Source of the DNA: an uncultured Christensenella sp.
GTDB lineage: Bacteria; Bacillota; Clostridia; Christensenellales; Borkfalkiaceae
Direction of reading: 5' to 3'
Length of the DNA: 64,000 bases
Assembly (NCBI GenBank): GCA_910583545.1
Contig: CAJTXM010000002.1
Location: 117,737-181,736, forward strand
Position 1 is the first letter of the stretch. Each line of letters opens with the position of its first letter. Positions 6,683 through 15,229 of this stretch are shown here, in pieces. The notes under the pieces were generated by a model. The model saw only the letters and a program-made list of their open reading frames with translations, searched no databases and had not been told where the DNA came from. A program made the position numbers and the translations under genes.

Positions 6683-9496
6683 TTATAACATAGATTTAAG
6701 AAATTGTCCTGTATAGCTTTTTTCACATTCTGCCACCTGTTCGGGAGTTCCGCAAGCCACTATAGTTCCGCCTTTATCACCGCCTTCGGGTCCCAGATCT
6801 ATTATCCAGTCGGCAGTCTTGATAACGTCAAGGTTATGCTCGATGACCAAGACGGTATTGCCTCCGCTTCTCAGTCTTGTAATTATTTTGATGAGCTTGT
6901 CAACGTCATAACTGTGCAGTCCCGTCGTAGGTTCGTCAAGGATATAGAACGTTTTTCCCGTACTTCTTTTTGACAGCTCTGTAGCAAGTTTTACACGTTG
7001 TGCTTCACCACCAGATAGAGTAGTAGCGCTCTGACCGAGCTGTATATAGCCGAGACCGACGTCGCAAATCGTAGACAGTTTGTTGTAAATAGCCGAAACG
7101 GGTTTAAAAAATTCAGCGGACTCCTCTACCGTCATCTCAAGTATATCGGCAATACTTTTCCCTTTATACTTTACTTCCAATGTTTCACGGTTATACCTCT
7201 TCCCTCCGCACACTTCGCAGGGAACGAATATATCGGGTAAAAAGTGCATAGCTATCTGTATAATTCCGTCGCCCTGACAGTGTTCGCATCTTCCGCCTGC
7301 GACGTTGAATGAAAATCTACCGCTCTTATACCCTCTTTCTTTTGCATCAGGCGTTGCGGCAAACAGATCTCTTATTGCCGTAAAAACGCCCGTGTATGTT
7401 GCAGGGTTGCTTCTCGGCGTTCGCCCTATCGGCTGTTGGTCTATTGCTATGACTTTGTCAAAATGTTCCAATCCTTCGAAGTTACCGGAATTACCGAGCG
7501 GCTGCCTTGCCCCGTTAAGCTTGTCGGCAAGGTAGGGATGAATAATACCGTTGACAAGACTTGACTTTCCGCTGCCGGAAACCCCGGTTACTGCAGTGAT
7601 TAGCCCCACAGGAATTTCAGCGGTAATATTTTTAAGATTATTCTGTTTACAGCCGCTTATCTTCAACCATCTGCCGTCGGGCTTTGCACGCATTTCCGGT
7701 ACTTCGATTTTTTTACGTCCAGAAAGATAATCACCTGTAATGGAACGGGGTTCTTTTATGATATCATCGAGCGTACCGCACGCTACGACTTCTCCGCCGT
7801 GCACGCCTGCCTTGGGTCCTATATCCACGATGTAGTCTGCGGCACGCATTGTATCCTCGTCGTGCTCAACTACGATAAGCGTATTTCCTATATCCCTCAA
7901 ACCTAAAAGCGAGTTTAAAAGCTTTTGATTGTCGCGCTGATGCAAACCTATGCTCGGTTCATCTAAAATGTAAAGCACTCCCGTCAAAGCGCTGCCTATT
8001 TGTGTAGCAAGCCTTATACGCTGACTTTCTCCGCCTGATAGCGTTGCGGCATTTCGCGACAGAGTAAGATATCCGAGTCCTACGTTTGACAGAAAGCTCA
8101 ATCTCGCGTTTATTTCTTTTATTATACTGTCCGCAATCATATGGTCGGTTTCACTGAAAAAGCCGAAATCAGTAAAACCGTTCAGCTCGTCCACCGAAAG
8201 TCCGCACACTTCCATTATGTTTTTACCGCCCACGGTAACGGCAAGAGCTTCTTTTTTAAGCCTTTTTCCTTTACACGCAGGACAGTCACACACGCGCATA
8301 TATCTTTCGATATCGTACTTAACGCCGTCCGAAGACGTTTGATTGTACCGTCGCTGCAAATTAGTTACAAAACCTTCCCAAGCCGATTTGTAACTGCCCG
8401 AAAAGCGGTATGCGTTGTATTCAAGTTCGATTTTTTCTCCGCCGTTACCGTACATAAGCATATCATAAATATTCTGCGGTAACTCTTTAACCGGAACATC
8501 AAGCGAAAATCCGTATACTTTGGAAAGCGAATTCAGATACATCTGCGTCATTGTAGACGAGTCAAGATTCCAACCGCTTATTTTTATCGCTCCGTCGCGT
8601 AATGATTTGCTTTTATCCGGACAAATCAGATCTGGATCTACTACCTGTTTAAAGCCTAAGCCCAAACATTCGGGACACGCCCCCCAAGGCGTATTGAACG
8701 AGAATAGACGCGGCTCTATTTCCTCTATCGAAATACCGCATTCGGGACAGGCATATTTTGAAGAATAAAGTTCTTCCTTACCTTCATTATCAATAATAAC
8801 TATACCGTCGGCAAGTTTCAAAGCATTTTCAAGACTGTCCGTAAGGCGTTTTGAAATGCCGTCTTTTATAACGAGCCTGTCGACTATTACGGAAATATTA
8901 TGTCTTACGTTCTTTTCGAGATGCAACTCTTCCTGTAAATCATATGTGATTCCGTCAATTTTTACTCTTCCGTACCCGCTTTTTTTGAAGCCTGCAAGTT
9001 CCTTGACGAACTCGCCCTTTTTGCCTCTGACTACCGGAGCTTCGACCATAATTTTACTGCCATCGGGCAATGTCATAACCCTGTCCGCTATTTCGTCAAC
9101 CGACTGGCGGCGTATCTCTCTTCCGCACTCGGGGCAATGCGGAATTCCAACTCTTGCAAAAAGCAGTCTGAAATAATCATATATTTCAGTTACCGTACCT
9201 ACTGTCGAACGCGGATTATGCGAAGTCGTCTTCTGATCTATAGAAATTGCAGGAGAAAGCCCGTCGATTAATTCGACGTCGGGCTTATTCATCTGACCTA
9301 AAAACTGTCTTGCATATGAAGAAAGGCTCTCAATGTACCTTCTTTGCCCTTCCGCAAAAATCGTATCGAAGGCAAGCGTAGATTTACCGCTTCCCGAAAG
9401 TCCCGTAAATACCGTCAGTGAATTCCGCGGTATACGGACATCTACGTTTTTTAAATTATTCTCTTTTGCGCCTTTTACATAAATTTCTTCTTTCAT
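6683..9496 (-). CDS. uvrA: UvrABC excinuclease subunit A
   Basis: DNA-damage recognition ATPase of nucleotide excision repair. The 937 residues include two ABC modules: Walker A GLSGSGKST near 33-41 and GVSGSGKSS near 640, and signature sequences LSGGESQRIRLATQIGS and LSGGEAQRVKLATELS. The zinc-binding cysteine pairs are present (CPECG ... CPECLG in the first half, CEHCQGDG ... CEVCGG in the second). Length and order are normal. The start lies 13 bp after the uvrB stop codon, so uvrBA is one operon read from the LexA-box promoter upstream of uvrB. Confidence 0.98.
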   Translation of the reverse strand: MKEEIYVKGAKENNLKNVDVRIPRNSLTVFTGLSGSGKSTLAFDTIFAEGQRRYIESLSSYARQFLGQMNKPDVELIDGLSPAISIDQKTTSHNPRSTVGTVTEIYDYFRLLFARVGIPHCPECGREIRRQSVDEIADRVMTLPDGSKIMVEAPVVRGKKGEFVKELAGFKKSGYGRVKIDGITYDLQEELHLEKNVRHNISVIVDRLVIKDGISKRLTDSLENALKLADGIVIIDNEGKEELYSSKYACPECGISIEEIEPRLFSFNTPWGACPECLGLGFKQVVDPDLICPDKSKSLRDGAIKISGWNLDSSTMTQMYLNSLSKVYGFSLDVPVKELPQNIYDMLMYGNGGEKIELEYNAYRFSGSYKSAWEGFVTNLQRRYNQTSSDGVKYDIERYMRVCDCPACKGKRLKKEALAVTVGGKNIMEVCGLSVDELNGFTDFGFFSETDHMIADSIIKEINARLSFLSNVGLGYLTLSRNAATLSGGESQRIRLATQIGSALTGVLYILDEPSIGLHQRDNQKLLNSLLGLRDIGNTLIVVEHDEDTMRAADYIVDIGPKAGVHGGEVVACGTLDDIIKEPRSITGDYLSGRKKIEVPEMRAKPDGRWLKISGCKQNNLKNITAEIPVGLITAVTGVSGSGKSSLVNGIIHPYLADKLNGARQPLGNSGNFEGLEHFDKVIAIDQQPIGRTPRSNPATYTGVFTAIRDLFAATPDAKERGYKSGRFSFNVAGGRCEHCQGDGIIQIAMHFLPDIFVPCEVCGGKRYNRETLEVKYKGKSIADILEMTVEESAEFFKPVSAIYNKLSTICDVGLGYIQLGQSATTLSGGEAQRVKLATELSKRSTGKTFYILDEPTTGLHSYDVDKLIKIITRLRSGGNTVLVIEHNLDVIKTADWIIDLGPEGGDKGGTIVACGTPEQVAECEKSYTGQFLKSML

Positions 9497-9509
9497 AAAA
9501 TTATTCTGC

Positions 9510-11477
9510 CTATTTGTGTTTCGCTTTTAAAAGTTTCTTTTTCAGCTCGCTAATTGCGTCTCTTATTTCTATCGCGCGCTCAAAATCGAGCTGAGCTGAC
9601 GCAATTTTCATAAGCGCTTTCAATTTTTCTATTTCGTTGGGGATATCGCAAAGTTTTACATCGTCCGCAGAACTTTTTTTACCCGTAATACCTATGGTAT
9701 TTTTAACTTCTTTAATTATTGTTTTAGGAATTATACCGTGTTCTTTGTTATACTCCGCCTGAATGGCCCGGCGACGGTTTGTTTCGTCGATTGCCCGTTT
9801 CATACTGCCAGTGATTACGTCCGCGTACATTATAACTCTTCCCTCTGAATTCCTTGCCGCTCTGCCTATGGTCTGAACCAGCGACGTTTCGCTGCGCAAA
9901 AAGCCCTCTTTATCAGCGTCAAGTATCGCTACGAGCTTTACTTCCGGCAGGTCGAGTCCTTCACGCAAAAGATTAATTCCGCACAACACGTCAAATTCTC
10001 CGCTTCTTAAACCGTTTATTATATCAATACGCTCCAACGCATCTATATCGCTGTGCATATATCTTACTTTCAGTCCGTGCTCTTTTAAATAATCGGTCAA
10101 ACTTTCCGCCATCCGCTTCGTCATCGTCGTAACTAAAACTCTGCCTTTGTTTTTAATAACGGCATTGATTTCACCGAGCAAATCGTCTATCTGACCTTTT
10201 GTCGGTCTTATAGAAACTTCGGGATCAATCAGCCCCGTAGGTCTTATGAGCTGTTCGACGACATTGCCTGCCTGTTCCATTTCGTACGGCGCAGGCGTTG
10301 CAGAAACACATATCAACTGCGGAACGCGCGCATCAAATTCTTCAAATGTCAAAGGGCGGTTGTCATATGCTGCTTTCAGCCTGAAACCGTAACCGACGAG
10401 GTTTTCTTTTCTCGACCTGTCGCCGTGATACATTGCTCTTATCTGAGGTATCGTCATATGACTTTCGTCAATGAAAACTAAAAATTTTCCCGCAGGAAAA
10501 TAATCGAGTAGCGTAAACGACGCTTCGCCCGGAAGTCGTCCGTCAAAATACCGACTGTAATTTTCAACGCCCGTACAGTACCCGATTTCGCGCATCATTT
10601 CAAGGTCGTAAGTCGTGCGCTGTTCAAGGCGCTGCGCCTCTAAAATTTTTCCCTCGTCTTTAAATGCTTTTACTTCATTCCGCATATCTGTTTCAATCAT
10701 TGAAAGCGCTGTTTTCATTTTATCCGAACCGACGGCATATTGAGTCGCAGGGAATATAAGTACGTGTTTCAATTCGGAAACAATATTTCCGGTTAAAGCG
10801 TCTTCTTCGCATATCCTATCAATTTCGTCGCCGAAAAATTCAACGCGAATAGCAACTTCCGAATTGCTTGCAGGAAAAATCTCAACCGTATCACCGCGGA
10901 CACGAAACGAAGATCGTTTGAAATCGATATCTCTTCTTGCATACTGAATTTCTACTAATCTGCGCAAGAGCGCGTCACGTTCCAACTGCATACCGGGACG
11001 CAGTGAAACGGCAAGCCGAAAATATTCTTCCGGCGCGCCCAAACCGTAAATACAGCTTACAGATGCCACAACTATTACGTCTTCTCGCTCTCCGAGCGAG
11101 CTCGTCGCCGAGTTTCTGAGTTTATCTATCTCGTCGTTAAGACTCATATCCTTTTCAATATAAGTATCGGTGGAAGGAATATAGCTTTCAGGCTGATAAT
11201 AATCGTAATATGAAACGAAATATTCAACGCGGTTATTCGGAAAAAACTCTTTGAATTCATTGCAAAGCTGTGCGGCAAGCGTCTTGTTATGCGCAATAAC
11301 AAGCGTAGGTCTGTTTACGTTTTTAATGACGTTTGCCATTGTAAACGTCTTTCCGCTTCCGGTGACGCCCACGAGAACCTGTGTTCTTATACCGTCCAAT
11401 ACCCCTTCGGTGAGGCTCTCTATTGCCCGAGGCTGGTCGCCCGTCGGCTCGAATTTCGAATGCAGTTCAAATTTCAT
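9510..11477 (-). CDS. uvrB: UvrABC excinuclease subunit B
   Basis: Helicase-fold damage-verification subunit of nucleotide excision repair; it is loaded by UvrA and recruits UvrC. Walker A GVTGSGKT lies at residues 37-44, the beta-hairpin region YYDYYQPESYIP near 92-103, the DEAD-like FIDESHMT in the middle, the QTIGRAARN motif VI in the second helicase half, and the C-terminal UVR (UvrC-binding) domain FERAIEIRDAI at the end. The 655-residue length is normal. AGGA lies about 16 nt upstream of the ATG in an approximately 60-nt leader. It is the first gene of uvrBA, controlled by a promoter with an overlapping LexA-like box. Confidence 0.98.
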   Translation of the reverse strand: MKFELHSKFEPTGDQPRAIESLTEGVLDGIRTQVLVGVTGSGKTFTMANVIKNVNRPTLVIAHNKTLAAQLCNEFKEFFPNNRVEYFVSYYDYYQPESYIPSTDTYIEKDMSLNDEIDKLRNSATSSLGEREDVIVVASVSCIYGLGAPEEYFRLAVSLRPGMQLERDALLRRLVEIQYARRDIDFKRSSFRVRGDTVEIFPASNSEVAIRVEFFGDEIDRICEEDALTGNIVSELKHVLIFPATQYAVGSDKMKTALSMIETDMRNEVKAFKDEGKILEAQRLEQRTTYDLEMMREIGYCTGVENYSRYFDGRLPGEASFTLLDYFPAGKFLVFIDESHMTIPQIRAMYHGDRSRKENLVGYGFRLKAAYDNRPLTFEEFDARVPQLICVSATPAPYEMEQAGNVVEQLIRPTGLIDPEVSIRPTKGQIDDLLGEINAVIKNKGRVLVTTMTKRMAESLTDYLKEHGLKVRYMHSDIDALERIDIINGLRSGEFDVLCGINLLREGLDLPEVKLVAILDADKEGFLRSETSLVQTIGRAARNSEGRVIMYADVITGSMKRAIDETNRRRAIQAEYNKEHGIIPKTIIKEVKNTIGITGKKSSADDVKLCDIPNEIEKLKALMKIASAQLDFERAIEIRDAISELKKKLLKAKHK

Positions 11478-11525
11478 CGGTATGATTATATCCTAATTCT
11501 ATTATTATTACAACAAAACACAAAT

Positions 11526-11539
11526 CAAACGTATGTTTT
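11526..11539. promoter_or_regulatory. LexA-like (SOS) box at uvrBA
   Basis: CAAACGTATGTTTT matches the Firmicute LexA consensus CGAACRNRYGTTYG at 12 of 14 positions and begins 6 bp downstream of the uvrB -10, over the expected transcription start. Confidence 0.8.
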
Positions 11540-11545
11540 AATACT

Positions 11546-11574
11546 ATTTTAAACTAAACGTATTAAATTGTCAA
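11546..11574 (-). promoter_or_regulatory. Promoter of uvrBA
   Basis: Minus strand: TTGACA (11569-11574), 17 bp, TAAAAT (11546-11551), followed immediately by the LexA-like box. Confidence 0.85.
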
Positions 11575-11595
11575 ATAAAATCACTCAAAAACAAA

Positions 11596-11621
11596 ACAAG
11601 GTATGCCTGAACACACCTTGT
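11596..11621 (-). terminator. Terminator of the two-component operon
   Basis: On the minus strand ACAAGGTGTG pairs with CATACCTTGT (one G-U wobble) around TTCAGG and is followed by a T-rich tract, just after the histidine-kinase stop codon. Confidence 0.85.
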
Positions 11622-11626
11622 CCGTT

Positions 11627-13051
11627 TTAATTTTCTTCCATTTTTTCGGGAACCGAAGGGAAATCAACCCAAAACGTCGAGCCCTTGTCTAATTCTGATT
11701 CCACCCCGTAATCGAATGAATGATTCTTTAAAATGATTTTAACTATATTGAGTCCCAGTCCCGTACCCTTAACGGGACGCTGATGATTTTCTTTTACGCG
11801 ATAGTATCTGTTCCAGATATCCTGTAAATCGTCTTTTGCTATACCTTTACCCGTATCGCGGATGCTAAGTTTAATTCTTTCGTCTGATAAATTGAGTTTT
11901 AAACTTATATACACGGTTTTATCGCTACCCGTATAATTTACAGCATTGCCCAAAAGGTTATAAATCACCTGCCCTATTTTTTCTTCGTCCGCACGAGTAT
12001 ACAAATTCGGATCGATATCGACCATAAAAGTATATCCCTGCGTTTCCTGCAAGTATTCGAATTTATTAATTATTCCGTATAAGTATTCGGTAAGATTGAA
12101 TACTTTAAATTTTATTTCGTCCAGATTGGAAGTAAGTTTAGAAACGTTTAGTACGTCGTTTACAAGCCCTGTAAGTCTGTCCGCCTCATCAATTATGACT
12201 TGCAGGTGCTTATCTCTCTTTTCAGGATTATTGCCCGATATTTCGCGTATCATCGAAGCGTACGCTTTTATCATAGTCAAAGGGGTCTTTAAATCGTGTG
12301 AAACATTTGCAAGCAAATCGCGCTGAAAATCACCGCTTTTTTTTACTTCGTCGCGCACTGAGTTGAGTGTATCGGAAAGCGAAGCAAGTTCCTGATATTC
12401 TGCATTTTCAAACTCCACGTTAAAATCGCCCTTTGAAAATCTTACAGCAGTTGACGAAAGATTTTTAAGTCCGCTCGTCAACTTCTGCGATACGTTTAAA
12501 GATACGAGCGCGGCAAGCAGAATTACGATTACTCCCACCGTTATAAAATAAAACAGCAATGAGCGCAGAGCGCTGTTAAATACGCTTATCGAATAGGTAG
12601 CTACGAGGTAACTGCCTCCTTTATATTGGAGATAGACGGCATAATTCAAAGAATTGTCTTTTGAATAGATAACAGGCGAAAAACCTTTATCGGATCCGTT
12701 TATTTTTTCTGCAATCTCCTCTATATCGCCGTTCCACCCGGGAGACCCTGACGGAAGATAAACCTCGCCTTTCGGGGAAAGGATATAAACAACAATCCCT
12801 TCCTGCCTGTGCCCGTTTATATATTCCGTAATCGCTTCAGTGTTTACGTCTTCTTTATCGTGCACAAACGCGACAACTTCGTTGCCGACACGGATAAGCT
12901 TTTCCTTTGCCGTTGTCTTCGTGGTACCGCTTACAATCAGAAAACAAATCAATTCTATAAGCACAACAAGCAAAAGCGAAATCAAAATGAAATGCCTTAA
13001 AAGAATACGGTTAATGCTGTTCAGCTGATTTTTACGCTTTTTAAACTTCAA
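11627..13051 (-). CDS. Sensor histidine kinase (HAMP-HisKA-HATPase)
   Basis: A 474-residue membrane sensor kinase. Helices at about residues 20-41 and 162-185 flank an extracytoplasmic sensor region of about 120 residues. A HAMP linker at about 185-238 follows, then the HisKA dimerisation domain with phospho-acceptor His252 in NVSHDLKTPLTMIK. The HATPase_c domain has the N box (LLGNAVNYT), the G1 box (DTGKGIA) and the G2 box (GTGLGLNIVK). The start is a TTG at 13051 with AGGA 8 nt upstream, inside the 3' end of the response-regulator gene (11-bp overlap). The signal is unknown; the architecture resembles ResE/VanS-like kinases. Confidence 0.93.
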   Translation of the reverse strand: MKFKKRKNQLNSINRILLRHFILISLLLVVLIELICFLIVSGTTKTTAKEKLIRVGNEVVAFVHDKEDVNTEAITEYINGHRQEGIVVYILSPKGEVYLPSGSPGWNGDIEEIAEKINGSDKGFSPVIYSKDNSLNYAVYLQYKGGSYLVATYSISVFNSALRSLLFYFITVGVIVILLAALVSLNVSQKLTSGLKNLSSTAVRFSKGDFNVEFENAEYQELASLSDTLNSVRDEVKKSGDFQRDLLANVSHDLKTPLTMIKAYASMIREISGNNPEKRDKHLQVIIDEADRLTGLVNDVLNVSKLTSNLDEIKFKVFNLTEYLYGIINKFEYLQETQGYTFMVDIDPNLYTRADEEKIGQVIYNLLGNAVNYTGSDKTVYISLKLNLSDERIKLSIRDTGKGIAKDDLQDIWNRYYRVKENHQRPVKGTGLGLNIVKIILKNHSFDYGVESELDKGSTFWVDFPSVPEKMEEN

Positions 13052-13706
13052 ATTTATATCCTAAGCCTCTTAATGTTACAATATATTTTCTGTATTGCTT
13101 CAAATTTGATCTCAGCATTTTTATATGCGTGTCAACCGTTCTGTCGTCGCCGTAAAAATCGAATCCCCATACGTCCATTAAAAGCTTTTCACGCGTCAGG
13201 GCAATACCTTTATTTTTAACGAAGTAAAAGAGAATTTCGTATTCTTTAGGCGTAAGCTCGGCTTTTTCGCCGTCAACATATACATTGCGCCCCGCCATAT
13301 CAATAGTGAGTCCTTCATAAGTTACGACATCCCTGTTATTATCCTCACCACCGCGGCGTTTCAACACAGCGTGTACTCTTGCCATAACTTCCTTGGGGGA
13401 AAAAGGCTTTGTAACGTAATCGTCTGCTCCTATTTCGAAGCCGAAAAGTTTATCATATTCTTCGCTTCTCGCAGAAAGCATAATTACGGGAATATCCTTT
13501 ATTTTCTTAATTTCCTTTACAGCCGAAAACCCGTCAAGACGCGGCATCATAACATCCATTAAAATAATATCGAAATTTTCGTCACGGCACATTCTTACCG
13601 CCTGCATACCGTCAGCGGCTTCAAAGGCCGTTCCCCCCTCAAATTCGACGTATTCCCTCAATACTCCTCTTATCATTTCCTCGTCATCGACTATCAATAC
13701 TTTCAT
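13041..13706 (-). CDS. OmpR/PhoB-family response regulator
   Basis: The receiver domain has the acidic pocket DDEE at residues 7-10, phospho-acceptor Asp51 in LMDVMMPRLDG, and Lys100 in YVTKPFSP. It is followed by a winged-helix DNA-binding domain (residues about 128-221) ending GYKFEV. The ATG at 13706 is preferred over a TTG at 13721 because MKVLIVDDEE is the family start and GGTGG lies 5-6 nt upstream. It is co-transcribed with the overlapping histidine kinase from a near-consensus promoter. A tandem 11-bp repeat in the leader suggests autoregulation. Confidence 0.95.
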   Translation of the reverse strand: MKVLIVDDEEMIRGVLREYVEFEGGTAFEAADGMQAVRMCRDENFDIILMDVMMPRLDGFSAVKEIKKIKDIPVIMLSARSEEYDKLFGFEIGADDYVTKPFSPKEVMARVHAVLKRRGGEDNNRDVVTYEGLTIDMAGRNVYVDGEKAELTPKEYEILFYFVKNKGIALTREKLLMDVWGFDFYGDDRTVDTHIKMLRSNLKQYRKYIVTLRGLGYKFEV

Positions 13707-13766
13707 AATTACCACCAACAATTCCTTAATTTTATAATAACACAGTCTTATAACCGCAAAAACAAT

Positions 13767-13788
13767 TTTTAATGAAATTTTTGTGAAA
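13767..13788. promoter_or_regulatory. Tandem 11-bp repeat, possible response-regulator site
   Basis: On the minus strand TTTCACAAAAA is followed directly by TTTCATTAAAA (9 of 11 identical), just downstream of the response-regulator -10. An 11-bp head-to-tail pitch is typical of OmpR/PhoB-family binding sites. Confidence 0.45.
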
Positions 13789-13796
13789 TCATATTT

Positions 13797-13825
13797 ATTT
13801 TAACATATAAAAAAAATTTAGTCAA
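13797..13825 (-). promoter_or_regulatory. Promoter of the two-component operon
   Basis: Minus strand: TTGACT (13820-13825), 17 bp, TAAAAT (13797-13802). Confidence 0.8.
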
Positions 13826-13841
13826 TCTTTAAAAAAAATCG

Positions 13842-13870
13842 TTGACAATATCATAAAAACAGTATATAAT
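13842..13870 (+). promoter_or_regulatory. Consensus sigma-A promoter of the rSAM/DUF4130 pair
   Basis: TTGACA (13842-13847), 17 bp, TATAAT (13865-13870): a perfect match; start expected near 13877. Confidence 0.92.
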
Positions 13871-13877
13871 ACAAATA

Positions 13878-13891
13878 TAAACAAATGTTCG
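13878..13891. promoter_or_regulatory. LexA-like (SOS) box at the rSAM/DUF4130 promoter
   Basis: TAAACAAATGTTCG matches CGAACRNRYGTTYG at 12 of 14 positions and covers the predicted transcription start, 8 bp after the -10. The geometry is like that of the uvrBA box. Confidence 0.75.
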
Positions 13892-13919
13892 TATGTTGTA
13901 ATTTCGGGTTTACAGCAAC

Positions 13920-13975
13920 GGCACAGGGTTTCTTCCGCCGCTCCTATGCCATAACGGCGGAAGAATTTTTATTTT
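13920..13975 (+). promoter_or_regulatory. Terminator-like leader hairpin directly before the rSAM start codon
   Basis: TTCTTCCGCCG (13930-13940) pairs perfectly with CGGCGGAAGAA (13955-13965), followed by TTTTTATTTT and the ATG at 13976. The only SD-like purines (GGCGGAAG) lie in the 3' arm. A competing stem, ggcacagg (13920-13927) with cctatgcc (13943-13950, one mismatch), would overlap it. It may be an attenuator, or the 3' end of a short RNA of about 95 nt. Confidence 0.65.
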
Positions 13976-15229
13976 ATGATCGATGAAACACGGTTAGAAA
14001 TTTTAACGTCAAGCGCAAAATACGACGTTTCCTGCTCCTCTTCGGGATCGCGCAGGAAAAATACGGAAAGCGGCATAGGCAACGCCTATGCCAGCGGTAT
14101 CTGCCATTCGTTTACTCCTGACGGCAGATGTATTTCCCTGTTGAAAATTCTTATGAGCAACGAATGTATATATGATTGCGAATACTGCCCGAACAGAAAC
14201 AGCGCAGACGTGCCGCGCGCAAAAATCACCCCCGACGAAATCTGCGAACTTGTTATTAATTTTTATAAACGAAACTATATAGAAGGTCTGTTCCTTTCCT
14301 CTGCCGTTTTCGAAACGCCGAACAGAACTATGGAGCTGTTGGCCGAAACGGTGCGTAAGCTTAGAAAAGAGTATAACTTTAACGGTTATATTCATTTAAA
14401 GGGCATTCCTTATGCCGACAAAACTATCGTAGAGAAAGCCGCGAGATTAGTCGACAGGATGAGTTATAACGTGGAATTGCCGAGTGAAAAATCACTTAAA
14501 CTGCTTGCTCCGCAAAAAACCAAAGACAGTTTGCTCATGCCTATGAAAGAACTTAAAAATGCAATTGAAAGCGATAAATTAAATAAAGTACGAAACAGAG
14601 CTCTTCCGGCAGGACAAACTACACAGATGATCATAGGCGCTTCCCCCGAGAGCGACGGTCAGATATTAAAACTTACCGAAGCGCTGTACAGAAAAATGAA
14701 CTTAAAACGGGTATACTATTCTTCCTATCTGCCCGTAGTGAAAAGCAGTAAGCTCCCCGACACTGGCGCAGGTCTTTTAAGGGAACACAGACTGTATCAG
14801 GCAGATTGGCTTATCAGGTTTTACGGATTTGACGTAAACGAAATCTGTAATGAAGATGAAAATCTTTCAGTTGAGTATGACCCCAAATGCGCGTGGGCGC
14901 TCAAAAATATGCACCTATTCCCCGTAGAAATCAATACGGCACCGCTCGAAACGTTACTTCGCGTACCCGGCATAGGGGCAAAAAGCGCATATAAGATAAC
15001 AGAAGCACGAAGGTACGCAAATCTTGACTTCGACAATCTTGCAAAAATGCGCGTAGTATTAAAACGGGCAAAGCATTTCATAACCTGTAAAGGCAAATTC
15101 TACGGTAGCGGTTCCATTACAGCGATAAGTAATTCACTATTAATTTCAGACGGCGGTGAAGTCAACGAACAACTGACGATGTTTTCGGAAAATTCCACCG
15201 CCCTGTCAGCATTGACGGGGCAGATATGA
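13976..15229 (+). CDS. Putative DNA modification/repair radical SAM protein (TIGR03916/COG4277)
   Basis: A 417-residue radical SAM enzyme. The cluster-binding cysteines are C64, C68 and C71 in CIYDCEYC (Cx3Cx2C). A helix-hairpin-helix segment INTAPLETLLRVPGIGAKSAYKI at about residues 321-345 (GIGAKS core) implies DNA binding. This combination, with the next gene, matches the family annotated as linked to uracil-DNA glycosylase-type proteins; no biochemical reaction is established. The stop overlaps the downstream DUF4130 start by 4 bp. The promoter is consensus with a LexA-like box, which supports a DNA-damage role. The start codon directly follows a terminator-like hairpin and has no free Shine-Dalgarno. 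Confidence 0.88.
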   Translation: MIDETRLEILTSSAKYDVSCSSSGSRRKNTESGIGNAYASGICHSFTPDGRCISLLKILMSNECIYDCEYCPNRNSADVPRAKITPDEICELVINFYKRNYIEGLFLSSAVFETPNRTMELLAETVRKLRKEYNFNGYIHLKGIPYADKTIVEKAARLVDRMSYNVELPSEKSLKLLAPQKTKDSLLMPMKELKNAIESDKLNKVRNRALPAGQTTQMIIGASPESDGQILKLTEALYRKMNLKRVYYSSYLPVVKSSKLPDTGAGLLREHRLYQADWLIRFYGFDVNEICNEDENLSVEYDPKCAWALKNMHLFPVEINTAPLETLLRVPGIGAKSAYKITEARRYANLDFDNLAKMRVVLKRAKHFITCKGKFYGSGSITAISNSLLISDGGEVNEQLTMFSENSTALSALTGQI

